Shown here: positions 51,737-60,798 of the stretch, one piece after another
Layout of the letters: each line of letters opens with the position of its first letter
Numbering within the stretch: the first letter of the stretch is position 1
Assembly: GCA_001464735.1 (NCBI GenBank)
Contig: LNDU01000008.1
Coordinates: 1-64,000, forward strand
Source of the DNA: Nitrospira sp. Ga0074138
Lineage (GTDB): Bacteria; Nitrospirota; Nitrospiria; Nitrospirales; Nitrospiraceae
DNA length: 64,000 nucleotides
Direction of reading: 5' to 3'
Position numbers and translations under genes: made by a program
Notes under the pieces: generated by a model
Told to the model about the DNA's origin: nothing
Database searches by the model: none
The model's input: the letters and a program-made list of their open reading frames with translations, nothing else

Positions 51737-53907
51737 TCAAGAGAAGCCGCCCATCCTACGATGATCTCGTACGCGACAATGCCGACCTCCGCGCACGGCT
51801 GGAGGAGGCAGAGGATACCTTGCAGGCGATCCGGACCGGCGGCGTCGATGCGTTGGCGGTCGAGGGCCCCAACGGCGTGCAGATCTACACGATCGAGGGC
51901 GCCGACCACCCCTATCGCCTGTTCGTGGACAGCATGAGCGAAGGCGCGGTGACGATCGACAGGCAGGGCACGTTGGTCTACGCCAATCAGACCTTCGCAG
52001 ACCTGGTCGGACAAGTATTGGGGAAGACGGTGGGAACCCAATTTCTTCACTGTATCCAGTCCTCGGATCGCCCGCAGTTCGAGAAGCTCCTCCGTGAGTC
52101 GCATCGTCAGAACCTCCGGCTGGAACTGTCGCTTCTTCACCGCACGGGTGAGTCCATTCCTGTGCAGCTGTCCGCCCGCCCCACATCCCTGCTATCCGGC
52201 GACTTTTACTGTCTGGTGGTCACTGATCTGCGAGAGCAACGTGTGGGGGAACAGCTTCATGAAAGTGAGGGACGGCTGCGGGTGGCGGTTGCTCTCGCCG
52301 AACTGGGGCTGATTCATGTCGATTATGGGGCGGATACCGCCATCCTCGATGAGCGAGCTGCCGAGCTATTCGGCCTCACGCCACATGTGGCGATCCCTCG
52401 TGCTGACGTCCACACGCGGTTCCATCCTGACGACCGGGCTGAGATTATGAGGCTGATGAAGCAGAGCCTCGATCCGACGGGAACGGGATCCTTTGCGATG
52501 GAACACCGCATCGTCCGCGCAGACGGCTCCCTTCGATGGCTGACGGTGAAGAAACAAATCATGTTCGACGAAGGCGACGGTGTGACTCGTCCGCTGAGGG
52601 CGATATTGGCCGTCAGAGATGTGACGGAACGCCGGAACGCGGATGCGGCCTTGCGCGAGAGCGAAGCTCACCTTCGCGAGTTAACGACTGGTTTGGAGCG
52701 TCGTGTGGAAGAGCGAACCGTCGAGTTACATCAGTCTCACGCGCGGCTCCGTGCCTTAGCGAACGAGTTAAATGTCACGGAACAACGGGAGCGCACGCGA
52801 CTCGCCGGGGAGTTACACGATTATTTAGCCCAGTTACTGGTCGTCCTACGGATGAAACTACGCCAGATGGCGCCGCTTACGACGAGCGGCAAAGCGGAAA
52901 CCTTGCTGAAGGAAGCGGATCACATCCTCACTCAGTCGTTGGACTATACGCGGTCGCTCGTCGCCGAGTTGGCTCCCCCCGCGCTCCATGACTTTGGGCT
53001 GACACAGGCCTTGGCTTGGCTGGCCTCACAGATGCAGCAACATGGCCTCCATGTGCGCGTCACATCTCAGCAGGACGTGCTCGCGATTCCGGAGGATCAG
53101 GCGATGTTACTGTTTCAGTCCGTGCGGGAATTACTGTTTAACGTGCTGAAACACGCGCAAACGAAACAAGCCACCGTCTCAGTGTCAATCACACCAAACC
53201 ACGAACTACACCTGTCGGTCACGGACGAAGGCTGCGGATTCAACCTGAACAGGATACAGCAGACCGATCCCAAACGGTTCGGACTGTTTAGTCTTCGAGA
53301 GCGACTCGCGGCGATGGGGGGACGGTTTGAGCTCCACTCCACTGTCGGCCAGGGGACCCACGCCCTGTTGGTCACGCCCTATTGGCCGGCCCCAAGCGAG
53401 GTGTCGAGTCACGACGGACCAGTGGCGAACGGCAAGCCATCCCACAGTGATCGGGAACGCAGCGAAGAAGATGCCGAGCGCGGCCCTGGCCATTCTCCAG
53501 CAACGCCTCACGCCGTACCACATATTCGTGTCCTCCTTGTCGACGACCACGCCATGGTCCGGCAGGGATTGTGCAGTGTCCTGAAGGAGTACGAGGATGT
53601 GATCGTGGCAGGCGAGGCCTGCAATGGGGCAGAAGCGCTCGATCAGGTCGAAGCGTTGCACCCCTCGGTGGTGGTGATGGATATCAATATGCCGAAGATG
53701 AATGGCATCCAGGCGACCGCTGTGATCAAGGCACGGCATCCGGATATTTCCGTCATCGGCTTGTCGGTACAGGCTGGTGGCCTTAATGAGGAGGCGATGA
53801 AGCAAGCAGGCGCAGTGACCCTCCTCACCAAAGAAGCGGCGGTGGACGAATTGTATAGCGCCATTCAAGCGGCATTGGCAGGTCGCCGCTCTCTTGGGGT
53901 ACAGTGA
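51733..53907 (+). CDS. PAS hybrid kinase with NarL-type receiver, kai-linked
   Basis: A 724-residue soluble protein: N-terminal coil; PAS (~61-175, DSMSEGAVTIDRQGTLVYAN); second PAS_3-type domain (~185-310); HisKA_3 domain with phospho-His in GELHDYLAQLLVV (~362); HATPase (~450-545); receiver (~595-715) with VDDHAMVRQG and VVVMDINMPKMNG. There is no DNA-binding domain. Its kinase and receiver parts closely match those of the next gene. Coupled by ATGA to kaiB2, it is the most probable output partner of the KaiB/KaiC module. Confidence 0.85.
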   Translation: MIKRSRPSYDDLVRDNADLRARLEEAEDTLQAIRTGGVDALAVEGPNGVQIYTIEGADHPYRLFVDSMSEGAVTIDRQGTLVYANQTFADLVGQVLGKTVGTQFLHCIQSSDRPQFEKLLRESHRQNLRLELSLLHRTGESIPVQLSARPTSLLSGDFYCLVVTDLREQRVGEQLHESEGRLRVAVALAELGLIHVDYGADTAILDERAAELFGLTPHVAIPRADVHTRFHPDDRAEIMRLMKQSLDPTGTGSFAMEHRIVRADGSLRWLTVKKQIMFDEGDGVTRPLRAILAVRDVTERRNADAALRESEAHLRELTTGLERRVEERTVELHQSHARLRALANELNVTEQRERTRLAGELHDYLAQLLVVLRMKLRQMAPLTTSGKAETLLKEADHILTQSLDYTRSLVAELAPPALHDFGLTQALAWLASQMQQHGLHVRVTSQQDVLAIPEDQAMLLFQSVRELLFNVLKHAQTKQATVSVSITPNHELHLSVTDEGCGFNLNRIQQTDPKRFGLFSLRERLAAMGGRFELHSTVGQGTHALLVTPYWPAPSEVSSHDGPVANGKPSHSDRERSEEDAERGPGHSPATPHAVPHIRVLLVDDHAMVRQGLCSVLKEYEDVIVAGEACNGAEALDQVEALHPSVVVMDINMPKMNGIQATAVIKARHPDISVIGLSVQAGGLNEEAMKQAGAVTLLTKEAAVDELYSAIQAALAGRRSLGVQ

Positions 53908-56900
53908 AAACATCACCATGACCATGGGTACAACGCGCCCGTCTGTACTCTCCAGAAAGGTCTTTAAATTGTCGACTCGCATGAAGTCTGCTAGAACCAC
54001 CAAACCACCCACGACGCCCGGACCAAAGAATGTGAGCCGGCAGACGGAGCCGATCACCCCTGGCCGATCCGACGACCGTCACGATCGCTTGCTGATTGTC
54101 GGGGTCGGGGCATCCGCCGGCGGACTAGAAGCCTTCACCCAATTGCTCGCGCATCTACCGGTGGATACGGGCATGGCATTCGTGTTGGTGCAACACCTTG
54201 ATCCGGACCATCCCAGCGCGCTGACCGAGATCCTGTCGCGTGCCACGTCTCTACCGGTCCGTGAAATCCGGCAGAATCAACGGGTTCAGGCCGATCACGT
54301 CTATATTATTCCTCGGGACACCAATCTCCGGATCGAACGAGGTGTCCTGAAGCTGCAGCCACGTGATCGAAAACGCTCGCCGCACCGGCCGATCGATGCC
54401 TTTTTTGAATCGTTGGCGCAAGACCAACGCGAGCGGGCTATCGGTGTCGTACTGTCCGGCACGGCCAGCGACGGCACGCAGGGGCTGGCAGCCATCAAGG
54501 AGGAGGGCGGAATCACCTTCGCGCAGGACGGATCGGCCAAGTACAACTCGATGCCACGCAGCGCCGTAGCCGCTGGCTGCGTGGATCTCATACTCTCACC
54601 CGAGGCCATTGCCAGCGAGCTGGCTCGGATCGCCAAACATCCATACGTCGCCGGGTCCCCAATCGAACTACCGACACGCGCTGAGCAGGATCACGCGAAC
54701 GCAGTCGCGCATCAGGATGACGCTCTGGCCCTGCCCTCGGGCGGACGCGGAACCCCGCCTACGGGTGGACGGCAGGCGCGCGACGAAGCTGAGCGGGAGG
54801 AAAAAGGCCAGGATAACCACGTACCGGACGGCTACCAGACAATCATGGTGCTCCTGCGTAACCATAGCGGGGTCGACTTTTCACTGTACCGTTCCAGCAC
54901 CATAAGGCGGCGCATTACTCGGCGTATTCTCCTGACCAAGCAGGACACGCTGAAGGGCTATGCGCGCTTTCTCCGAGGCAATACCGCAGAGCTCGACGCG
55001 CTCTTCTCCGACGTCCTCATCAGCGTCACGAGTTTCTTCCGCAATCCTGAGATATTCGAGTTGCTCCAGACTGAGATCCTGCCCAAGCTTCTCGCACAGC
55101 GCCGGGAGGATCCGATCCGCTGCTGGGTGCTCGGCTGCTCCACCGGCCAGGAGGCCTATTCCCTGGCCATGTCCTTCGTCGAAGCGGCACGAAACGCGCC
55201 GCGCGCGCGACCTATCCAGATCTTCGCCACCGATCTCAACGAGAAGCTCCTTGAGAAGGCACGACAGGGCTTATATGCAAAGACGCTCGCGCAGGACATC
55301 TCGCCCGAGCGCCTACGGGAGTTCTTCGTCGAGGAAGACGGCGGCTACCGCATCAAGAAAGCGCTCCGTGAACTAGTCGTCTTCGCCCGGCAGAACCTTC
55401 TCGCCGATCCTCCCTTCTCGCGCATGGACCTCATCAGTTGCCGAAATCTCCTTATTTATCTCGAACCGAGCTTGCAGCAGAAGGCGCTGCCTACGTTCCA
55501 CTATGCGCTGAAACCGGACGGATACTTGCTGTTGGGCGCCTCGGAATCAGTTGGTGGCTTCACTGATCTCTTCGAGCCGGTGGACCGGAAGCACAAGATC
55601 TTCGCCAAGAAGCCCAGGCCGACCCCGGGGTTTCGTAGGTCCGCCAAGAAAGAGGGGGCCGTACGAGCCACCCCGAAACGTCAGCCGCCTCTGCCGATCG
55701 GAAAGACGGCTCTGCCGGCTGGGACAGAGCCAGTAGAAGGGTTTCGCTGCGAGCTCAACGCGCAACGCGAAGCCGACCGGATCGTCGTCGCTCAGTTCAG
55801 TCCACCGGCGGTGCTCATCAACGACCAGCTTCAAGTCCTGCAGTTTCGCGGACCTACGGGAGCCTATCTCCAGCCACCAACCGGTAAGGCGAGCTTTGAT
55901 GTGCTGAAGATGGCGCGCGAGGGGCTGATGCTGCCGTTGCGTGCCGCCATCACCGAGGCGAAGCAGAGACACGAGACCGTGCACAAGGAGCGGGTGCGGG
56001 TCACACGCGATGACGTGACCAAGACGATCCATCTCACGGTGATTCCGCTGAAAAATATGCAGGAACGTTGTTTTATGATTCTGTTCGAAGAAGCGGACAA
56101 GACCCGACGCGCGGCCTCCCTGCCGTCTCCGAGCCGAAAGCCTGCCGCGTCGCGTGTGAGCATGCGAGAAGAATCGCGCCGGATCGTCGAACTCGAAGCC
56201 GACCTCTCCCAAACCCGTGAGTATCTCCAATCCCTGCAAGAGCAGCACGAATCGACCACCGATGAACTGCAGGCGTCCAACGAGGAAATCCAATCCGCCA
56301 ACGAAGAGCTGCAGAGCATCAATGAGGAACTGGAAACGTCCAAGGAAGAGCTGGAGTCGACCAACGAAGAGCTGAGCACCGTCAATGAGGAAATAGTGCA
56401 TCGGAATGCGGATCTCAGCCTCGTCAACGGCGACCTGTTAAACTTGGAGAATTCGGTCACGCTCGCGATCATCCTGCTGAACCGCAACCTGACCATTCGC
56501 CGGTTCAGCCGGCAGGCGGAGAAGCAGTTCGATTTGCTGGCGACCGATATTGGAACGCCGGTCAGCCGCCTCGGACACAATCTCGTCTGGGCTGACGGTG
56601 CGGAACCGCCGCTTGACCTTGCCGCGCTCAGCGCCCAAGTCATCGCCGACCTCCGCGAGCACGAGCGCGAGGTGCGAGACAAAGCCGGCGGCTGGTATTC
56701 CCTGCGCGTGCGTCCGTACCTCACGCTCGACAACAAAGTGGATGGCGCGGTGTTGGTGCTCGTGGACATCTCCTCGCTCAAGCGCAGCGAGGAGATCATC
56801 AGGGCCCAACGGGACCTGGCGAACGTTGTCGTCGAGACGGTGCGCGAACCGTTGCTGGTACTCGATCCTGATCTCCGCGTCGAGCAGGCCAATCAAGCCT

Positions 56901-58468
56901 TTTACAAGACATTCGGTGGGGGGCCGGTCGAGACGCTCGGCACACGCCTGGGCGAGCTCGGCAACCACCAGTGGGACATCCCGCGCTTGCGGGAACTGTT
57001 GACAGACGTGGTCGTGCAAAGCAGCACCGTCGAAGGTTTCCTCGTCGAACAGGACTTCCCACAGGTAGGCCGCCGCTCCATGCTGCTCAATGCCCAATCC
57101 ATGAATCATCCATCACAGAAGACGCCACGGATCTTGATGGCGATTGAGGACGTCACCGATCGCGCGAATCTCGAGCACAAGCGGCAGGAAACCGAGGAAC
57201 GGTTGCTGGCCTTCTCCAGCGAGTTGGAGCAATTGGTCTCGGCTCGCACCAAGGAGTTGGTGGAGTCGGAGAATCATCTCCGTGCTATGACCATCGACCT
57301 CAACTTGACCGAACAACGCGAGCGTGAACGCCTGGCCTGTGAGTTGCATGACTATCTGGCACAGTTACTCGTGTTGTGCTGTCTTAACCTCGGACAAGTG
57401 AGACGCGTGCCCCTCTCGCCCAAGATGGAAGAACTGCTGATGGAGACCGAAGAGGCTCTGAATCAAGCACTGAACTATTGCCGCACGCTCATGGCAGAGC
57501 TCAGTCCTCCCGTGTTACGGACGCATGGCCTCCCAGCTGCGCTCAAGTGGCTCGGTGAACAGATGCAACATCGAGGGGTGAAGGTGACGGTGGAATGCGA
57601 GCACCCGAACGACTTGAAGATTCCAGAGGATACCGGGATTTTACTCTTCCAGTCGGTTCGTGAGCTGCTCATGAACGTCGTCAAACATGCCAAATCGGAG
57701 CAGGCAACAGTGCGGCTGGCACAATGCGACGGAGCACTGCGTCTGGCCGTGAGTGATAATGGAACAGGCTTTGACCCGATCGCCGTTCATCCCACCAGTA
57801 CGAATCCTCTCTCGTCTCACTTCGGCCTCTTCAGTATTGGTGAACGGATGAAAGGCATGAACGGGCGGCTCGAGTTGCAGTCGGCGCCTGGCAAGGGAAC
57901 GACGGCGACCCTTATTCTTCCATGGCCAGTCCCCACTGGGTCGGCAGCACAGGAGCTTCTGCCGGTCGCAACGAGGACTGAGGACTCAGGACTCGCCTCG
58001 CTGAGTCGAAGCGGGCTGAGAACTGAGTCGTCCGAATCCGATGGCTCAGCACTCAGCCCTCAGTCCCCAGCACTTCAGAAGAAAGCGACGATTCGCGTCT
58101 TGCTGGTCGATGACCATGCCATGGTCCGACAGGGACTTCGCAGCGTATTGGAGCAGTACGAGGATGTGATGGTGGTGGGTGAAGCCGGTAATGGGAAAGA
58201 GGCGGTGGATCAAGTCGACGCGTTGCACCCGTCGGTGGTCGTCATGGATATCAATATGCCGGAGATGAACGGCATCGAGGCGACCGCTGCGATCAAGGCA
58301 CGTTATCCGGATATCTCCGTTATCGGCTTGTCGGTGCAGGCAGGCGGCGCCAATGAGGAGGCCATGAAGAAAGCCGGCGCGGCGACCTTACTCACCAAAG
58401 AAGCCGCGGTCGAAGACCTCTACCGCACGATACGAGAAGCGTTAGCGCTCGATCACCTCAGAGAGTGA
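53894..58468 (+). CDS. CheB-CheR-PAS-kinase-receiver giant protein
   Basis: Up to 1524 residues; the TTG at 53894 is the longest start, and ATG 53918, 53924 or 53981 is possible. In order: CheB methylesterase (~65-240, GVGASAGGLEAF with catalytic Ser, QHLDPDHPS, SGTASDGTQG), CheR methyltransferase (~300-560, TSFFRNPEIFE, GCSTGQEAYSLAM, SCRNLLIYL), long coiled coil (~775-840), two PAS domains, HisKA_3 with CELHDYLAQLL (~1149), HATPase, and NarL-type receiver (~1399-1520). Such fusions act as non-chemotactic sensors. The receiver is about three-quarters identical to that of the preceding protein. A REP-like repeat lies in the linker before it. Confidence 0.9.
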   Translation: MGYSENITMTMGTTRPSVLSRKVFKLSTRMKSARTTKPPTTPGPKNVSRQTEPITPGRSDDRHDRLLIVGVGASAGGLEAFTQLLAHLPVDTGMAFVLVQHLDPDHPSALTEILSRATSLPVREIRQNQRVQADHVYIIPRDTNLRIERGVLKLQPRDRKRSPHRPIDAFFESLAQDQRERAIGVVLSGTASDGTQGLAAIKEEGGITFAQDGSAKYNSMPRSAVAAGCVDLILSPEAIASELARIAKHPYVAGSPIELPTRAEQDHANAVAHQDDALALPSGGRGTPPTGGRQARDEAEREEKGQDNHVPDGYQTIMVLLRNHSGVDFSLYRSSTIRRRITRRILLTKQDTLKGYARFLRGNTAELDALFSDVLISVTSFFRNPEIFELLQTEILPKLLAQRREDPIRCWVLGCSTGQEAYSLAMSFVEAARNAPRARPIQIFATDLNEKLLEKARQGLYAKTLAQDISPERLREFFVEEDGGYRIKKALRELVVFARQNLLADPPFSRMDLISCRNLLIYLEPSLQQKALPTFHYALKPDGYLLLGASESVGGFTDLFEPVDRKHKIFAKKPRPTPGFRRSAKKEGAVRATPKRQPPLPIGKTALPAGTEPVEGFRCELNAQREADRIVVAQFSPPAVLINDQLQVLQFRGPTGAYLQPPTGKASFDVLKMAREGLMLPLRAAITEAKQRHETVHKERVRVTRDDVTKTIHLTVIPLKNMQERCFMILFEEADKTRRAASLPSPSRKPAASRVSMREESRRIVELEADLSQTREYLQSLQEQHESTTDELQASNEEIQSANEELQSINEELETSKEELESTNEELSTVNEEIVHRNADLSLVNGDLLNLENSVTLAIILLNRNLTIRRFSRQAEKQFDLLATDIGTPVSRLGHNLVWADGAEPPLDLAALSAQVIADLREHEREVRDKAGGWYSLRVRPYLTLDNKVDGAVLVLVDISSLKRSEEIIRAQRDLANVVVETVREPLLVLDPDLRVEQANQAFYKTFGGGPVETLGTRLGELGNHQWDIPRLRELLTDVVVQSSTVEGFLVEQDFPQVGRRSMLLNAQSMNHPSQKTPRILMAIEDVTDRANLEHKRQETEERLLAFSSELEQLVSARTKELVESENHLRAMTIDLNLTEQRERERLACELHDYLAQLLVLCCLNLGQVRRVPLSPKMEELLMETEEALNQALNYCRTLMAELSPPVLRTHGLPAALKWLGEQMQHRGVKVTVECEHPNDLKIPEDTGILLFQSVRELLMNVVKHAKSEQATVRLAQCDGALRLAVSDNGTGFDPIAVHPTSTNPLSSHFGLFSIGERMKGMNGRLELQSAPGKGTTATLILPWPVPTGSAAQELLPVATRTEDSGLASLSRSGLRTESSESDGSALSPQSPALQKKATIRVLLVDDHAMVRQGLRSVLEQYEDVMVVGEAGNGKEAVDQVDALHPSVVVMDINMPEMNGIEATAAIKARYPDISVIGLSVQAGGANEEAMKKAGAATLLTKEAAVEDLYRTIREALALDHLRE
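57975..58066. repeat. REP-like palindromic insertion inside the giant kinase gene
   Basis: GGACTGAGGACTCAGGACTC at the left and CTCAGCCCTCAGTCC at the right form imperfect inverted repeats (outer GGACTGAG/CTCAGTCC), with CTGAGAACTGAG inside. It is translated in frame as a Ser/Leu-rich linker ending SALSPQSPAL between the kinase and receiver. The related kinase at 51733 has a different linker, so this is probably an inserted mobile repeat. Confidence 0.55.
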
Positions 58469-58732
58469 GGCATTCCAAGGTGCGACCCCATTGATGCCCA
58501 TTCATCCAGCCGATACAACTGCCCCTTCTCCATGAGGACCGTGACAACCTGTCCTGAAGGCGACAGGCTGTCCAATTCGTTCCTTCCAGCTCAACCGCAT
58601 AACATTTCGTCTCTCCGAATCAAAAACAATTGATAGTCGGTTGTCTCCTGGTTAGATACCCGGTCGACCTCACGCGGTCTAATCTTTGCACAAGGAGGAA
58701 AGGGTATTAACCCATCTTACGAAGGAACCGTC

Positions 58733-59362
58733 ATGCCCCGAAACACCAAAGCTGCGTTTCTCGATAAGGACGGCCTGCTGAACATGAATCATTCGAGCCG
58801 CCGTCTGAGGGAGGGACAGGTCGAATGGTCCCCAGAGACCATCGAGGGGCTGCGTTTATTGTACCTAGCCGGATATGCGCTGATCGTGGTCACTCCGGAA
58901 GATGAGGCCGCGCGTGGCAGGTGCGCAGGGGAAACGATGTTCGATGAAGACTTCACCTTACGGATCAGTTTGGCCATGTTGGATATTCCGCTGGTGAATG
59001 TGTACCACTGTCCGCACCATCCCCAGGGCACGATGGCGGCACTGGCACACGAATGCCGCTGTCGCAAACCAGAATCCGGCCTGTTGATCCAAGCCGCAGA
59101 CGAATACAACATGGACCCGCAACGGTCCTGGATGATCGGCGACACCTTGGATGATACGGAGGCAGGACGAGCAGCTGGATGCCGAACGATCCTCTTGTCG
59201 AACGGCCACGAAACCACCTGGAACATGACTGAAGGGCGCTGGCCGGACTTCATTGCTGCCAATATGCTCGAGGCCGCTTCCCTGATCTTTGTCACCGATG
59301 CAGGTCAACTGTGGGACCGATCGCCGAGCGCGCTCGAAGTTGACGACGAGGAGCCTCGCTGA
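58733..59362 (+). CDS. GmhB/HisB-N-like HAD phosphatase
   Basis: 209 residues. HAD motif I is FLDKDGLLN, motif III/IV is RKPESGLL and IGDTLDDTEAG. The zinc-loop pattern CPHHP...CRCRKP of heptose-1,7-bisphosphate phosphatases is present. Motif II, normally TNQSGIARG, reads TPEDEAARG, so substrate handling may differ. AAGGAAC precedes ATG 58733. It could serve heptose supply for lipopolysaccharide, but no other heptose gene is nearby. Confidence 0.75.
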   Translation: MPRNTKAAFLDKDGLLNMNHSSRRLREGQVEWSPETIEGLRLLYLAGYALIVVTPEDEAARGRCAGETMFDEDFTLRISLAMLDIPLVNVYHCPHHPQGTMAALAHECRCRKPESGLLIQAADEYNMDPQRSWMIGDTLDDTEAGRAAGCRTILLSNGHETTWNMTEGRWPDFIAANMLEAASLIFVTDAGQLWDRSPSALEVDDEEPR

Positions 59363-59628
59363 CATGTGGCCGTTGTCTCGAAGTCGCTGTCGTCTGAGAG
59401 GTGACAATGGAAAGTATGCGCGATTGAGACAAGTTATCCCCGGCCTTCTTGAATCGATGGGCGTGCCTCAAGCAGTGTGATTCCCTCTCGTGTTGGTCTC
59501 GCTGGTTCAACCCATTCACATTTCAAAGAAAATAGATGCTGCCCTTGATCAAGACAACGGAGGTGCGCATCTTGCTAGCGGTATATGTACGTTACGTAAT
59601 TCTTACCATATACAAGGAGGTTGCCTGT

Positions 59629-60579
59629 ATGAAGTTGATGACCAAGGGTATTGTAGCGGGAGTCCTCAGTGTCCTGACCGGATTCTCGCTTTCGTCTGCA
59701 CAAACAACCTTTCCGGATCGTTCTTCAACGGTCGACCCGGAGAGCGGACGCACCATACAACATGAACAAGCCGTAGGCGAGCGCGTGCCGCAAGATCGAG
59801 TCGTAGTGAAGGATCGTGTCGTCGAGCGACGACACGAGGGCGAACTCTACGTAGCCGGTTTCGGAGGATATACGCTGGGGCATAGTTTTACGAACCTCGA
59901 TGGAACAGGCACGCTCAAGGGAACAGGGGTCGAAAGTTTGGATCTGGCCAACTCGGCGGTCTACGGTATAAAAGTCGGCTACTTCCTCCCGACCCATCGA
60001 ATGAATTGGTTAGGGTTCGAACTGGAAGGCTTCAGCACCTCCCCGCATTTGGAGCAGCAGAACGGCTTTTCTGACGGGTCCAACCTCCGCGTCACCACAG
60101 TAGCCATGAACGTGATTGCGAGAAAAAGACTGGGCTGTCACGATCGTGACCGCCATGATCGCACCCGTCACGCGACGACCTACGATAAAGATGGTCGCCA
60201 TTACGACAAGGACGACAAGGATGGTCGGCATTACGATAAGGACGGCCGGCATTATTATGAGGATGACTGGTCACCGGAAGACGAGAATGCACGGTGCCCG
60301 CTACAAATCTATGCCGGAGCCGGTCCGGCGATATTCTTCGCCCAGACGTCCAATCGATTTGCATCGAGTTCTGAAAATGGGGAAGTCGGTGTGAATGCGC
60401 TGGCCGGTGTGAAATATTTCGTGCACCGGAAGATGTCGATCTTCGGTGAATACAAGTTTAACTATGCCGGGTTCGATTTTAACGAGTATGGATCTGCCGC
60501 GTCGGCTGGCGGCTCGGGCGGCATCACGGGTAATTATAAGGCGAGCCATTTCGTAGGCGGGCTGGCTGTTCACTTCTAG
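59629..60579 (+). CDS. Outer-membrane barrel with a His/Asp-rich insert
   Basis: 316 residues from ATG 59629, with AAGGAGG 8 bp upstream; the longer frame has no ribosome site. A signal peptide ends at SLSSAQTT. A basic, charged segment (~40-60) precedes beta-strands (GELYVAGFGGYTLGHSF, GIKVGYFLPTHRMNWLGFEL, ending GGLAVHF). Between strands lies an insert repeating YDKDGRHYDKD-type units, unusual for an OmpW/OmpA-like barrel. It could bind metal ions or calcium at the cell surface; this is inference. A clear terminator follows. Confidence 0.8.
   Translation: MKLMTKGIVAGVLSVLTGFSLSSAQTTFPDRSSTVDPESGRTIQHEQAVGERVPQDRVVVKDRVVERRHEGELYVAGFGGYTLGHSFTNLDGTGTLKGTGVESLDLANSAVYGIKVGYFLPTHRMNWLGFELEGFSTSPHLEQQNGFSDGSNLRVTTVAMNVIARKRLGCHDRDRHDRTRHATTYDKDGRHYDKDDKDGRHYDKDGRHYYEDDWSPEDENARCPLQIYAGAGPAIFFAQTSNRFASSSENGEVGVNALAGVKYFVHRKMSIFGEYKFNYAGFDFNEYGSAASAGGSGGITGNYKASHFVGGLAVHF
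60178..60264 (+). repeat. Short tandem repeat encoding DKDGRHY units
   Basis: Direct repeats of a TACGATAAAGATGGTCGCCA-type unit (about 21-33 bp) occur three or four times with third-base changes, giving Asp/Lys/His-rich units in the exposed part of the barrel protein. Confidence 0.75.
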
Positions 60580-60618
60580 GGATTTCGGCCGCAGCCTCTT
60601 TTGACTGCATCCGCATTC

Positions 60619-60655
60619 AGGGATCGGCAACTACATTGCCGGTCCCTGTTTTTTT
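60619..60655 (+). terminator. Rho-independent terminator
   Basis: AGGGATCGGCAA (60619-60630) and TTGCCGGTCCCT (60636-60647) form a 12-bp stem with one G-T pair and a CTACA loop, followed by GTTTTTTT. It is 40 bp after the barrel gene stop. Confidence 0.9.
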
Positions 60656-60798
60656 CCTGTATGTCACATTGTACTTCCTCCTTCACCCTCCTTTGAGCCA
60701 GGCTGCGACTCCTGGGGTCTTCCACAATGGGTCAATCCCCGGCGCGCGACTGAGGTGACAATCCCTGAAGCAATATAAACCTTGCCCGTTCCAGGCTG

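Noticed and set aside
53206..54057. 283-codon minus frame opposite the kai-linked kinases
   Set aside because: The overlapping plus-strand frames encode clear kinase and receiver domains; the minus frame shows no domain and arises from high-GC codon bias.
55547..56892. Long minus frames opposite the CheB-CheR kinase
   Set aside because: They mirror the coiled coil and GC-rich codons of the real gene; no start signals or domains.
58647..58663. CTGGTTAGATACCCGG as another palindrome-regulon site upstream of the GmhB-like gene
   Set aside because: The arms deviate at several positions and the spacer shows no resemblance; it could be chance.
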